Source: CAYYOS01 sp964473355 (GTDB taxonomy: Bacteria > Pseudomonadota > Gammaproteobacteria > Burkholderiales > REEB80). Taken from it: a stretch of DNA of 60,492 nt. Of this stretch, positions 1 to 9,328 are shown in pieces; the stretch's first letter is position 1, and each line of letters starts with the position of its first letter. Both the position numbers and the translations under genes were made by a program. The stretch spans positions 1 through 60,492 of the forward strand of contig CAYYOS010000001.1 in NCBI GenBank assembly GCA_964473355.1, read 5' to 3'. Below the pieces are notes generated by a model that worked only from the letters and a program-made list of their open reading frames with translations, had not been told where the DNA came from and made no database searches.

Positions 1-705
1 TTCATCGTAAGTTGTGAGCATGGGGGTAATAAAATCCCCGCTCCTTATCGCCATTTCTTCTTAGGGTGGGATACGACTTTAGAGAGCCACATGGGCTACG
101 ACGCAGGCGCCTTAAGCCTTGCTAAACGAATGGCGACGGTACTTCAGGCGCCCTTATTTTCCGCAACCGTAAGCCGCCTGTTGGTGGATCTTAACCGCTC
201 AGTAGGACATCCCCGGCTGCATTCCGATGCGATTCCGCGATGGGAAAAAGCATTACGGGCTGACATTTTGGAACATTATTATTTCCCATATAGGACCGCG
301 CTAGAAGAGAAAATTACACAAGCGGTGCGCGGCGCGCAAGTGGTGATACACATTTCTTCCCACAGTTTTACGCACCGCTTGCACGGGCAGTATCGCAAGG
401 CCGATGTGGGCTTACTCTATGATCCAGCTCGCGAAGCGGAGGCTCAACTTTGTTATCAATGGAAAGCCGTGCTCCATCATTCGGCCCCCGGGCTAACTAT
501 CCGCCGAAATTATCCCTATCGAGGCATATCAGATGGGTTAATCACTTACTTTCGTCGACGTTTTCCTGCCAAGAATTATTTGGGTATTGAGTTAGAAATA
601 AATCAGAAGCACGTGACACCTAGCCACGCCTGGCAAACCTTCAAAGGCATACTGGTGAGATCCGCGCGACAAGTTTTTCGCGATCGCGGGGATGTTCTCG
701 CCTAA
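1..705 (+). CDS. N-formylglutamate amidohydrolase-like hydrolase (5' end outside window)
   Basis: The frame is already open at base 1, so the N-terminus lies outside the window; 234 codons remain. The visible start carries SCEHGGNKIP and then ESHMGYDAGAL, the metal-site signatures of the N-formylglutamate deformylase (HutG-like) family. HISSHSFTHR and GIELEINQKHV follow and also fit the family. Members hydrolyse N-formylglutamate or related N-acyl amino acids with a zinc ion in the cytoplasm. No histidine-degradation genes are visible, so the substrate cannot be inferred. The gene ends one base before the convergent DNA ligase gene. Confidence 0.85.
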   Translation, partial: FIVSCEHGGNKIPAPYRHFFLGWDTTLESHMGYDAGALSLAKRMATVLQAPLFSATVSRLLVDLNRSVGHPRLHSDAIPRWEKALRADILEHYYFPYRTALEEKITQAVRGAQVVIHISSHSFTHRLHGQYRKADVGLLYDPAREAEAQLCYQWKAVLHHSAPGLTIRRNYPYRGISDGLITYFRRRFPAKNYLGIELEINQKHVTPSHAWQTFKGILVRSARQVFRDRGDVLA

Positions 706-706
706 G

Positions 707-2323
707 CTAGGCGTTATCGTAGCAAATCCCCTTACGGCCCCGCGCAAAAATTTGTCGCACCGTATCGATGGTATCAGCCTCCGCCACGGTTTTATCTAAG
801 CGATAACGTTTCACGCGAGCAAAGCGTAGCGATAAGCCCCCGGGGTACTGGTTACTTTCTTGAATGTTATTGAAGGCAATTTCGACGACAATCTCCGGCC
901 TTACATATACGGTATAGCCATCGCTACTGACCTCTAATTCGCGAAATGTTTTAGTTTGCCAGGCTAACATTTCATCGGTCATACCTTTAAAAGTTTTTCC
1001 GAGCATAACGAACTGACCTGTCGCCGTATCCAACGCACCCAAATGTAAATTGCTAAGCCACCCCTGGCGACGCCCGTTTCCCCACTCCGCGGCCAACACG
1101 ACTAGGTCCAGCGTCTCCGCGGCCTTAATCTTTAACCAGTTAGCGCCCCGATTTCCTGCCTCATACAGCGAGGCCGGCGCCTTCGCCATGACGCCTTCGT
1201 GACCTATTGCTAGTGCTTGTGCAAGAAACGTTTCCGCCTGGGTGACATCGTCTGTAATTATTCGCGGAATGAGTACTTCCGCAGGCAAATTTTCAGCCAT
1301 GGCGCTCCAGCGTTTTTCGGCGCTGAATGGCGTGAGATCCTCATCGTTAAGAAGCAAGCAATCAAAAAAATATACCGATAGAGGTAGTGCCGAACGTAGC
1401 GACTGGATATCCGATTTTCGGCCAAAACGACGCATCGTTGATTGAAAAGGATGCGGCGCGCCATCCGTTTGCAGGGCAATCACTTCACCGTCCAAAATAA
1501 GATTGCGACAGGCAATATTTTGAACGAGCTCTAGGACTTCTGGTACGGCGGCGGTGACGTCGTGGAGCGCCCGCGAGAAAACTTTTATTTCCGTTCCGTT
1601 TTTATGCACCTGCACGCGCGCACCATCCACTTTATATTCAAATACGGCTCTGGTTAGGCAACGCAACGCTTCCGCAACGTCATCGGCAGTCTGCGCCAGC
1701 ATAGGCTGTATGGGTTTCATAGGCGTTACCGAAAAAACTTTAAGATTGCCGTCACCGCAGCAAGCGACTTGCGCCACTCGGCTTAAGTCGCCTGAGACCA
1801 TCGCAGCACGGCGAATCTCTGCGGGATTTATTCCGGAAGCCTTGGCAATTGCCTCAAGCATTATCCCCTGTAAAGCGCCATGCCGAACTTCCCCCGCCAG
1901 CAAGCGTAGTAAAAAATTCTGCTCTGGAGGCGTAGCAAGTCTAAATAAATCTTCTAAGCGTCTTTTACGCGTAACTTGCGAGCCCGTGCCGGACAAGCCG
2001 CTGATTTCTCTAAACGCGAAATCGACGTCGGCTAAAGTTAAGCTAGGTGCAGCTGCGGGAATTGTACGGCTAACTTCGCGCAGCCACGCCCCACCGACCC
2101 CAATGCGTCCTTGTGGGATTTGTCCGGATAGATAATGGATGGCTAAGGCTAAATTAATGGCATTTAGCTGGCGCAGATATGCGTCCAGGAGCGCGATCTT
2201 TTCCAGGCGACGGGCGGTTTTTGCAAGCTGCTGAGAGGTTTCAGCCAGAGCAATTAAGGACATAAGCTTAAAAAAATTCAGAAAAACTGAGTTATCCGGA
2301 ATGAAATCCTGTCTATATTTCAT
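707..2323 (-). CDS. ATP-dependent DNA ligase
   Basis: This 538-residue protein seals DNA nicks using ATP. The adenylation lysine is K231 in EYKVDGARVQVH (motif I). FFDCLLLNDEDL (motif III), EGVMAKAP (motif IV) and WLKIKA (motif V) follow in order. The first 200 residues are the helical DNA-binding domain of the archaeal/eukaryotic ligase I type, and the C-terminus is the OB-fold. In many proteobacteria this ligase is encoded with an Lhr-like helicase and a metallo-nuclease; neither is visible here. An alternative start at M21 (about 2263) would match usual family N-termini better, but neither start has a strong ribosome binding site. It converges on the amidohydrolase gene and is divergent from the membrane-protein gene. 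Confidence 0.93.
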   Translation of the reverse strand: MKYRQDFIPDNSVFLNFFKLMSLIALAETSQQLAKTARRLEKIALLDAYLRQLNAINLALAIHYLSGQIPQGRIGVGGAWLREVSRTIPAAAPSLTLADVDFAFREISGLSGTGSQVTRKRRLEDLFRLATPPEQNFLLRLLAGEVRHGALQGIMLEAIAKASGINPAEIRRAAMVSGDLSRVAQVACCGDGNLKVFSVTPMKPIQPMLAQTADDVAEALRCLTRAVFEYKVDGARVQVHKNGTEIKVFSRALHDVTAAVPEVLELVQNIACRNLILDGEVIALQTDGAPHPFQSTMRRFGRKSDIQSLRSALPLSVYFFDCLLLNDEDLTPFSAEKRWSAMAENLPAEVLIPRIITDDVTQAETFLAQALAIGHEGVMAKAPASLYEAGNRGANWLKIKAAETLDLVVLAAEWGNGRRQGWLSNLHLGALDTATGQFVMLGKTFKGMTDEMLAWQTKTFRELEVSSDGYTVYVRPEIVVEIAFNNIQESNQYPGGLSLRFARVKRYRLDKTVAEADTIDTVRQIFARGRKGICYDNA

Positions 2324-2341
2324 AACCTACAGGTATAGGTT
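2324..2341. promoter_or_regulatory. Inverted repeat between divergent ligase and membrane-protein genes
   Basis: AACCTA and TAGGTT form perfect 6-base arms around CAGGTA, directly upstream of the ligase start. Position between divergent genes is compatible with a regulator site or an mRNA leader hairpin. No regulator is identified. Confidence 0.3.
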
Positions 2342-2386
2342 AGTTTCGCCCCAACATATGGAGTTCTAAACGATTAGGAGAAAATT

Positions 2387-3028
2387 ATGGAACATACACG
2401 CATCACTCGATTTTCGCCCCTAAGCTGGGGGGCTATACTTGCGTCCCTAGCGGTAGGTTTAGGCGTTAATACTTTATTAATGATGGTCGGGGTAGCGGCT
2501 GGCTTGACGGCCACTCAGGCCACCGATGCCACGGAGGGTGTCTCTATCGCAACCGGTATTTGGACCGGCCTGAGTATGCTAGTTTCAGCCTTCATCGGCG
2601 GATACGTTGCCGCGAAACTGAGTGGATTAAAACGCCGTAGTGACGGCATATTACATGGCTTAGTTGCCTGGGGCGCCACCCTATTAACGTTTGCATTTTT
2701 AGCAACGACCGCTACCGGTAACATACTGGGTAGTGCTTTTAGTGTTTTCGGGCAAAACCCGAATATCGCCGCCCAAGTGGGCGAGACCGGCGTCAACATT
2801 ATGAACAAACGGGGTGGCAGTGCGGGTAATGCCGACATTTCCCCTAATGCTGCCCCGGAAACTCAGATAACGACAGATGAAGCCGTGGAAACGGCGGCTG
2901 CGGCCACCTGGTGGTTATTTTTGGGTAGTCTGTTGGCCATGCTTCTATCTATCTGGGGTGGTTCCATAGGCGTGCATCCGCGGACCAGACTCTCAGACAG
3001 GCATGGGAGCCGCATTCCGGTAGCTTAA
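2387..3028 (+). CDS. Small multipass inner-membrane protein of unknown function
   Basis: I do not recognise a characterised family. The 213 residues contain four likely membrane segments, at about 12-36, 50-75, 88-112 and 172-190. A polar loop between the third and fourth contains NIMNKRGGSAGNADISPN. GxxxG-like small-residue patterns in the helices suggest tight packing. The start follows AGGAG at about 2375, a good ribosome binding site. The C-terminal tail after the last helix is short and basic. DUF3293 follows after 17 bases, so the two may share a transcript. Confidence 0.75.
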   Translation: MEHTRITRFSPLSWGAILASLAVGLGVNTLLMMVGVAAGLTATQATDATEGVSIATGIWTGLSMLVSAFIGGYVAAKLSGLKRRSDGILHGLVAWGATLLTFAFLATTATGNILGSAFSVFGQNPNIAAQVGETGVNIMNKRGGSAGNADISPNAAPETQITTDEAVETAAAATWWLFLGSLLAMLLSIWGGSIGVHPRTRLSDRHGSRIPVA

Positions 3029-3045
3029 CAACGCTATTTAGGACT

Positions 3046-3471
3046 ATGCCAAAATCCACCCTGCGGGAGCGTGCGACATACGCGACAACCTACTGGGTGG
3101 ATTTGCCTAACCGGTCTATCCAATTCGAATTGGAAAAAAACAACGCTGAGTTGGATGGGCTGCTAAAAATGCAGGGCCAACGCCAGTGGGCATTTCTTAC
3201 TGCTTATAACCCCCACGCGCAACCCAATGCCGCCTTTGAAAACCAGCAGCATCTAAAACGACTCATTGAAGACGTGCAGCAACAAGGCTTAACGTTTCTT
3301 CCAGGTCGAGATGTTAGTGATGATAAAAATCTTGCGCCCGAGGCGTGCTTATTAATTTTTGGTATCTCCGCTGATCGCGCGCAACAACTCGGGAAGCGAT
3401 ATGGTCAGGCTGCCGTCATTGTAGGTGAGCTAGACCATCCAGCTCAACTCTTGTATGCCGAGGAAGAATAA
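3046..3471 (+). CDS. DUF3293 domain-containing protein
   Basis: The 141-residue protein matches the DUF3293 pattern: an N-terminal tyrosine-rich strand (ATYATTYWV), the central WAFLTAYNPHA motif, NQQHLKRL, then EACLLIFGIS and GKRYGQAAVIV near the C-terminus. The biochemical role of the family is unknown. The 3' end overlaps the next gene by 17 bases, which suggests translational coupling with the isochorismatase-fold enzyme. Confidence 0.85.
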   Translation: MPKSTLRERATYATTYWVDLPNRSIQFELEKNNAELDGLLKMQGQRQWAFLTAYNPHAQPNAAFENQQHLKRLIEDVQQQGLTFLPGRDVSDDKNLAPEACLLIFGISADRAQQLGKRYGQAAVIVGELDHPAQLLYAEEE

Positions 3472-4054
3472 AGACCTGCACGGCAACGTACCCGATAAGA
3501 GTAACGTTGCCTTGCTCATTATTGACGTCATTAACGATTTAGAGTTTGATGCCGGCTCGCAGCTTTTACCCCACGCCCTGGTAATGGCCAAGCACATCGC
3601 AGTCTTAAAGTCACGTGCCACTAAGGCCGGCGTCCCGGTTATTTATGTGAACGACAACTTCGGAAAATGGCGCTCGGATTTTTCCGCGCAAGTGCGTCAT
3701 AGTCTTAAATCCGGCATTCGTGGCGCCCCGGTTGTTAAAATGCTCCTACCGCAACCCCAGGATTATTTCGTAATTAAACCCAAGCACTCGGGATTCTTTG
3801 CCACGCCGTTGGAGTTGTTACTTAATTATTTGCAGGTAAGAAACTTAATCCTAACGGGTATAGCTGGCGACAACTGCGTGTTGTTTACGGCAACAGACGC
3901 CTATATTCGCGATTTTAATCTGTGGGTTCCCGCGGATTGTGTGGCCTCTGAATCGAAAAAAAATAACACGCTGGCTTTGCAGCAAATGCAGCAACTTTTA
4001 AAGGCAGATATCAGCGTTTCGTCTAAAATAAAATTCAGTAAGCTTAAACAATAA
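3455..4054 (+). CDS. Isochorismatase-family cysteine hydrolase
   Basis: A 199-residue cytoplasmic hydrolase. The Asp-Lys-Cys triad of the isochorismatase/nicotinamidase superfamily is visible: D in ALLIIDVINDLEF, K in VIKPKHSGFF and C in GIAGDNCVLFTA. Family members cleave amide or ether bonds in small molecules such as nicotinamide, N-carbamoyl compounds or isochorismate. The sequence does not tell which. It is probably co-transcribed with the two upstream genes and converges on amt with only three bases between stops. Confidence 0.88.
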   Translation: MPRKNKDLHGNVPDKSNVALLIIDVINDLEFDAGSQLLPHALVMAKHIAVLKSRATKAGVPVIYVNDNFGKWRSDFSAQVRHSLKSGIRGAPVVKMLLPQPQDYFVIKPKHSGFFATPLELLLNYLQVRNLILTGIAGDNCVLFTATDAYIRDFNLWVPADCVASESKKNNTLALQQMQQLLKADISVSSKIKFSKLKQ

Positions 4055-4057
4055 GGA

Positions 4058-5248
4058 TTATTCCCGTTCCGGTGCAGCGGAAATTTTATGTACGCTTAAA
4101 TCCGCCCCCTGAAATTCTTGTTCTTCACTCAGCCGCAATCCCACACTCGCTTTTAAAATTCCATAGACGAGCAGGCCGCCGACCACCGCGATGCTTATTC
4201 CGAGGAGCGTGCCTACCAGTTGCGCCATAAATGTGACGCCCCCTAAGCCACCCAGCACCGGTAAGCCAAATATACCGGCCGCGAGACCACCCCATGCCCC
4301 ACACAAACCGTGCAACGGCCAAACCCCCAATACGTCGTCGATGCGCCAACGATTTTGCGTCATGGTGAACATAAAAACAAAAAGCCCGCCGGCGATGCCG
4401 CCGGTAGCTAACGCCCCCAAGGGATGCATAATATCCGAGCCCGCACAAATGGCGACTAAGCCGGCCAAAGGACCGTTGTGAACAAAGCCGGGATCGTTGC
4501 GGCTAACAAACAAAGAAACTACTGTTCCGCCAGCCATTGCCATTAGCGAATTCACCGCCACCAATCCGCTAATCGCATTGAGCAGTTGCGCGGACATCAC
4601 GTTAAAGCCAAACCAGCCGACCGTTAATATCCAAGCACCTAAAGCTAAAAACGGAATGCTAGACGGCGGGTGCGCCGACATGCCACCACCGGCGTGATAA
4701 CGTCCGCGGCGCGCGCCCAGAAGTAGGACCGCAGTGAGAGCTATCCAACCGCCCACGGCGTGAACCACCACCGAACCGGCAAAGTCATGAAATTTCGCCC
4801 CCAACTGCGCTTCCGACCAGGCTTGAAATCCGTATAGGTTATTCCAAGCGATGCCTTCAAAAAATGGATAAATAAAACCAACCAATAAGAATGTGGCTGC
4901 CAGCTGCGGCGCAAACTTGGCGCGTTCCGCAATGCCGCCGGAAACAATCGCGGGAATTGCCGCGGCAAAGGTAAGTAGAAAGAAAAACTTAACTAAACCG
5001 TAGCCATTTTGCTGAGATAAAGTCTGCGCGCTGGAAAAAAAATCCACGCCGTAGGCCAAGGTATAACCAATAAAAAAATAAGCAATGGTAGAAACGGCAA
5101 AGTCGGCAAGGATTTTGACTAAAGCGTTAACCTGGTTTTTTTGCCTAACCGTGCCGACTTCTAAAAACGCAAACCCCGCGTGCATGGCGAGCACCATAAT
5201 GGCGCCCAGAAGAATAAATAAAACGTCTGATGCGTTGGCTGGCTGCAT
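4058..5248 (-). CDS. amt: Ammonium transporter
   Basis: A 396-residue inner-membrane channel of the Amt/MEP/Rh family with about eleven helices. FLEVGTVRQKN near the N-terminus and GGIAERAKF are family signatures. The pore twin histidines correspond to VVVHAVGGW and WPLHGLCGAW. It admits ammonium under nitrogen limitation. A PII gene (glnK) often follows amt but is absent here; the next gene on this strand ends the cluster. glnE, another part of nitrogen control, lies about 6 kb away and is not linked as an operon. Confidence 0.95.
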   Translation of the reverse strand: MQPANASDVLFILLGAIMVLAMHAGFAFLEVGTVRQKNQVNALVKILADFAVSTIAYFFIGYTLAYGVDFFSSAQTLSQQNGYGLVKFFFLLTFAAAIPAIVSGGIAERAKFAPQLAATFLLVGFIYPFFEGIAWNNLYGFQAWSEAQLGAKFHDFAGSVVVHAVGGWIALTAVLLLGARRGRYHAGGGMSAHPPSSIPFLALGAWILTVGWFGFNVMSAQLLNAISGLVAVNSLMAMAGGTVVSLFVSRNDPGFVHNGPLAGLVAICAGSDIMHPLGALATGGIAGGLFVFMFTMTQNRWRIDDVLGVWPLHGLCGAWGGLAAGIFGLPVLGGLGGVTFMAQLVGTLLGISIAVVGGLLVYGILKASVGLRLSEEQEFQGADLSVHKISAAPERE

Positions 5249-5532
5249 TGGTTTTCCCCTTAATGTGGCTTTGTATTTATGTACCGCTGACGTTATGCTA
5301 ATTCATAGCGCGCCAAAAGCGCAATCCCTTAATAAGCGGACGCCAATATTCGGATAAGATGAGCCTGGCGACTATCCCAGAGCCGTTTGAAATTCTAAAC
5401 GCAAACCTTGTCATCGATTTGGTTAAAAGATTCTCCTCGTTTGGGAGCTAGTAAGAATACCAAGAATCCCCCTCAGCGAGGGTGTCAGGAATGACGCCAG
5501 CATCTTGCATGACCGCTTCGCCCCAATAAACG

Positions 5533-5937
5533 TCATTTGCTTTCTTCCCCCTTGCGGGACTCAAAAATTTTGACAATGACGTAGGCAATTAAGGCAAAAA
5601 CAAAAAAGAGCAATAGCATCCAAGCTATGCCTTGTAGTGTTTCAATGACCGTGCGATAAACTTCTAGTACCCATCGATCAGACGTCAGTTCCAATATTTT
5701 CGATTCTTTTTCGCCGTGCTGTGGCGTGATGTATTTTTCCAATTCATAAATGCGAACGCCACTTGAAATACCAACAACGTAAATGGCAAATTTTAAATAT
5801 TTTAGCCACGCCGAGCTGATCTGATCGGTAATGATACGTTTTAAGATACTGTCTAAAGGCTGCGTGAAGATGCGCGATACAATCGCGGATACCAAAAGTG
5901 CAATGGAAAAAGTGACAACAAGCAAGGTAAGAAACAT
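5533..5937 (-). CDS. Small inner-membrane protein, function unknown
   Basis: About 134 residues starting at MFLTLLVV. I chose this start over one 20 codons upstream because it opens directly into a hydrophobic helix and AAGGGA precedes it. Two N-terminal hydrophobic segments (about 1-24 and 44-62) and a strong one near 98-124 flank a charged middle region containing EKYITPQHGEKESK. The tail is charged (ESRKGEESK). No family is recognised. It stands alone between amt and dnaB. Confidence 0.65.
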   Translation of the reverse strand: MFLTLLVVTFSIALLVSAIVSRIFTQPLDSILKRIITDQISSAWLKYLKFAIYVVGISSGVRIYELEKYITPQHGEKESKILELTSDRWVLEVYRTVIETLQGIAWMLLLFFVFALIAYVIVKIFESRKGEESK

Positions 5938-6163
5938 GGGCGTTCCCTTTTTTAATGGCGACGTGTGAGGCTCTGACAAACGTATACCATCGAGCATTTA
6001 TCATGCATAAAAGGTGAAGTACCGTCAAGGCGCTGGAAAATTGCTGGCGTGTTAGTGGCGATTTGGTTACTATTTAGGTGGCAATCATCGCGCTCATAAG
6101 GTTAGTGACCATTTATCTTACTATTAAGCAATGAGCGGTCAACGGCCGTTTCTAGGTTAAAGC

Positions 6164-7534
6164 ATGCCAGACGAACAACTAAGCGCAATCAAATTACCCC
6201 CGCATTCCATAGAAGGCGAACAGTCCGTACTCGGCGGGCTCTTATTAGAGAATGCGGCTTGGGATAAGGTCGCGGATTTAATCTCCGAAATTGATTTTTA
6301 CCGCCATGACCATAAACTGATTTATCGGCATATTTGCAAGTTGGTTGAGCACGGCAAACCCGCGGATGCCGTGACGGTGTCTGAGTCATTAGATAATTCC
6401 GCGGAGTTAGAAGCCGTAGGCGGCTTGGCCTATATCGGCGCCATTGTGCAAAATACGCCCAGTGCCGCCAACATTCGTCGTTACGCGGAAATTGTTCGCG
6501 AGCGCTCGGTCATGCGCAAGCTGGCGGAGGTTGGCGGAGTCATTGCCGACAGCGCCTTTAATCCGGCGGGCCGGACAGCGGATCAACTGCTTGATGAAGC
6601 CGAAACGCGGGTGTTTGAAATTGCCGAAACCGGCGCCCGAGGAAATCAGGGGTTTGTAGCCATTCAGCCGATTTTAACTCAAGTGGTGGAACGCATCGAC
6701 ATGCTGTTCCAGCGCGAGAACCCCAGTGATGTCACCGGCGTGCCAACAGGCTATACCGATCTTGACCAGAAAACTTCCGGTCTACAGCCTGGCGATTTAG
6801 TTATTGTTGCCGGCCGGCCTTCCATGGGTAAAACCGCCCTAGCTTTAAACGTCGCCGAATATGTGGCACTTGATCAGCGCTTGCCGGTAGCCATATTTAG
6901 CATGGAGATGGCGGGCACGCAATTAGCGATGCGGATGATAGGTTCGGTGGGTAGACTCGACCAACACAAAGTGCGCACAGGGCAACTGCAGGACGCCGAT
7001 TGGCGTAAGCTCACCGATGCAGTCGGTAAGCTAAATGACGCACCTATTTTTATTGACGAATCGGCGGCCTTAAACGCGCTGGAGCTCCGCGCGCGGGCAC
7101 GTCGGCTTTATCGTCAAAGCGGGCAACTTGGTTTAATAGTGGTGGATTATTTGCAGCTTATGTCGGCCGCCAGCTCCGGAGAAAATCGCGCTACGGAAAT
7201 TTCTGAGATTTCGCGTTCGCTCAAAGCGCTGGCCAAGGAACTTAACGTGCCCGTGGTGGCACTTTCTCAACTTAATCGCAGCCTGGAACAGCGTCCCAAT
7301 AAACGGCCTGTGATGTCGGATTTGCGCGAATCCGGGGCGATTGAACAAGACGCCGATTTAATTTTATTTATTTATCGCGACGAAGTTTATAATCCGGAAA
7401 CGCCGGACAAAGGCATCGCCGAAATTATAATCGGCAAGCAGCGTAATGGTCCCATAGGCAGCATTCGTCTTACCTTTCTGGGCGAATATACACGCTTTGA
7501 AAATTTGGCACACGCCAGTATGTCGGCTTACTAA
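6164..7534 (+). CDS. dnaB: Replicative DNA helicase DnaB
   Basis: A hexameric 5'-3' helicase that unwinds DNA at the replication fork. The 456-residue length is normal. The N-terminal DnaB domain covers about 10-115 (PPHSIEGEQSVLGGLLL is typical). The RecA-like motor begins near 195 with Walker A GRPSMGKT at 217-224; Walker B IVVDYLQLM and DLRESGAIEQDADLI follow. No intein is present. A standalone gene, followed 230 bases later by alr, an order common in betaproteobacteria. Confidence 0.97.
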   Translation: MPDEQLSAIKLPPHSIEGEQSVLGGLLLENAAWDKVADLISEIDFYRHDHKLIYRHICKLVEHGKPADAVTVSESLDNSAELEAVGGLAYIGAIVQNTPSAANIRRYAEIVRERSVMRKLAEVGGVIADSAFNPAGRTADQLLDEAETRVFEIAETGARGNQGFVAIQPILTQVVERIDMLFQRENPSDVTGVPTGYTDLDQKTSGLQPGDLVIVAGRPSMGKTALALNVAEYVALDQRLPVAIFSMEMAGTQLAMRMIGSVGRLDQHKVRTGQLQDADWRKLTDAVGKLNDAPIFIDESAALNALELRARARRLYRQSGQLGLIVVDYLQLMSAASSGENRATEISEISRSLKALAKELNVPVVALSQLNRSLEQRPNKRPVMSDLRESGAIEQDADLILFIYRDEVYNPETPDKGIAEIIIGKQRNGPIGSIRLTFLGEYTRFENLAHASMSAY

Positions 7535-7645
7535 TCTGCGATTTCCGCTAGCTCAACATCTAATAGAAAACACTAAAGCATGCCTCGATGGGTATGGAAC
7601 AGGGTAGTAATAATTTATGTGTATCCCTTTTTAGTAAAGAAGATT

Positions 7646-7674
7646 CGTCATTTCCGCGAAAGCGGGAATCACGG
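7646..7674. repeat. Dispersed palindromic repeat (CGTCATTCCCGCG type)
   Basis: CGTCATTTCCGCGAAAGCGGGAATC lies in the dnaB-alr gap, with a CCGC/GCGG-type hairpin at its core. The same core occurs near 20173, 49166, 53040 and 58410. Confidence 0.6.
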
Positions 7675-7767
7675 TTGCAGTATTTAAATGGCAAACTCGA
7701 TTGGAAAATCTCGATTCATTCCCCCACCGAAACAAAAAGCCTTCTATAACACCCTATTTTAAAATTC

Positions 7768-8835
7768 ATGCCTAGACCCATCCGTGCGTCCATTTCCACT
7801 TCTGCGCTAAAACATAATTTGGCTGTTGTGCGCCGGCACGCGCCCAATTCTAAAGTTATGGCCGTAGTAAAAGCTAACGCCTATGGCCACGGCTTAACCA
7901 CCGTCGCCACGGCATTGTCAACGGCCGATGGCTTTGCTACGGTGGACATTGAAGACGCGATTCGCTTGCGAGAAGCCGGCTTTCGGCAGACTTTATTATT
8001 GTTAAATGGATTTTTCCATCCCAACGAATTGCCTGTGCTGGCCGAATATCGTTTAAGCACCGTGATCCATTGTGAAGAACAATTGGAGATGTTTATAACT
8101 TCCGCCTTACCGACAAAAGTCGATGTTTTTTTAAAAATGAATTCTGGTATGAATCGGCTGGGGTTTCCGTCCCATCAATTCACCGCAGCCTTACAGAAGT
8201 TATTAAATAGCGAACGGGCTGGATACGTGACTTTAATGACGCATTTCGCCACGGCGGATGACGCCACCGGCATTAAGGCGCAGCTGCAATTATTCTCAGA
8301 AACAATAGGGCAAAGCCGTTTGCCAACCAGCCTGGCTAATTCCGCTGCGCTGATTCGTTACCCAGAAACCCGCACCGAATGGGTTCGCCCGGGAATTATG
8401 CTGTATGGATCATCGCCGTTTCCTGACGAATCCGGCGCCGCACTAGGGCTATTGCCGGTCATGACATTGGAGAGCGAGATCATAGCGGTTCAAGAAATCC
8501 AAGCGGGGGACGCCATGGGTTATGGTAGAACATTTATGGCGGACCGGACCACTCGCGTCGGGATTGTTGCCTGTGGGTACGCCGACGGCTATCCGCGCCA
8601 CGCGCCTTCCGGCACGCCCGTATTAGTAAATGGGGTGCGGACTATGACCTTGGGCCGCGTGGCGATGGATATGTTATGTGTGGATTTAGGTCCCGTTCCG
8701 CAAGCCGGTAGAGGGGAAAAAGTTATTTTGTGGGGAGAGGGGCTTAGTGTCGATGAAGTAGCGCAGCGAGCCGGAACGGTAAGTTACGAATTATTGTGCG
8801 CGATGGCAAGCCGGGTGCCCATGGTTCCAGTTTAG
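7768..8835 (+). CDS. alr: Alanine racemase
   Basis: A PLP enzyme that interconverts L- and D-alanine, supplying D-alanine for peptidoglycan. The PLP lysine is K35 in AVVKANAYGHG. The catalytic tyrosine region is CGYADGYPRH and the C-terminal barrel carries GRVAMDMLCVDL. The 355-residue length is normal. The stop codon abuts the stop of the convergent NTF2-like gene. An alanine dehydrogenase is encoded elsewhere in the window (46.2 kb), so both alanine turnover enzymes are local but not linked. Confidence 0.96.
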   Translation: MPRPIRASISTSALKHNLAVVRRHAPNSKVMAVVKANAYGHGLTTVATALSTADGFATVDIEDAIRLREAGFRQTLLLLNGFFHPNELPVLAEYRLSTVIHCEEQLEMFITSALPTKVDVFLKMNSGMNRLGFPSHQFTAALQKLLNSERAGYVTLMTHFATADDATGIKAQLQLFSETIGQSRLPTSLANSAALIRYPETRTEWVRPGIMLYGSSPFPDESGAALGLLPVMTLESEIIAVQEIQAGDAMGYGRTFMADRTTRVGIVACGYADGYPRHAPSGTPVLVNGVRTMTLGRVAMDMLCVDLGPVPQAGRGEKVILWGEGLSVDEVAQRAGTVSYELLCAMASRVPMVPV

Positions 8836-9273
8836 CTAATGTAACAGCGAGGGGTTGTTGCGCGTACTTTTCATATCTGGCTCGGGCGACGCCGAGGCAT
8901 GGTGTGCAATTAGGCGCCAGCCTTGCTTGGTATTTAAAAACAAATTTGTTGCTAACACCGGCGGTTGAAAGTGGGTGGTGTCTCCGACCAAAATATTCTC
9001 ATGCACCATATGAATCGCTAAATTTTTTTCGCTAAAATAAACTTGATCGCTGATTTTAAAGTTTAGTTTAATATCCTGGCTGAAAATCTGCACCCAGCTT
9101 TCCTTAATTGCAGCGCGCCCCATTAAACGCTCGCCATGAGGATGTACACAGATAATTTCATCATCGTCATGCCAAACGCGCATCATCGCATTGATATCGC
9201 CGGTTTCGAAAGCGTGATAAAAAGCCGCTTCAGCCTCACGGGAAGTGACGTAGATGGCGGGATGTTGCTTCAT
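8836..9273 (-). CDS. NTF2/SnoaL-like small cone-fold protein
   Basis: A 145-residue protein with the SnoaL/DUF4440-like pattern: an N-terminal helix EAAFYHAFETGD, then MMRVWHDDDEIICVHPHG, GRAAIKESW and a C-terminal GWRLIAHHASA strand. Such proteins bind or isomerise small molecules, or serve as unassigned stress proteins. No catalytic role can be given. It follows waaF on the same strand with about 55 bases between them and may be transcribed with it. Confidence 0.8.
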   Translation of the reverse strand: MKQHPAIYVTSREAEAAFYHAFETGDINAMMRVWHDDDEIICVHPHGERLMGRAAIKESWVQIFSQDIKLNFKISDQVYFSEKNLAIHMVHENILVGDTTHFQPPVLATNLFLNTKQGWRLIAHHASASPEPDMKSTRNNPSLLH

Positions 9274-9328
9274 TTTGCAAAGCCGAAGCTAACTGCTGGG
9301 CGAATCATAAGCGAATCTCCATCCTGTT

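Noticed and set aside
1554..2135. Long plus-strand frame opposite the DNA ligase
   Set aside because: It is antisense to conserved ligase motifs and its translation has no domain features.
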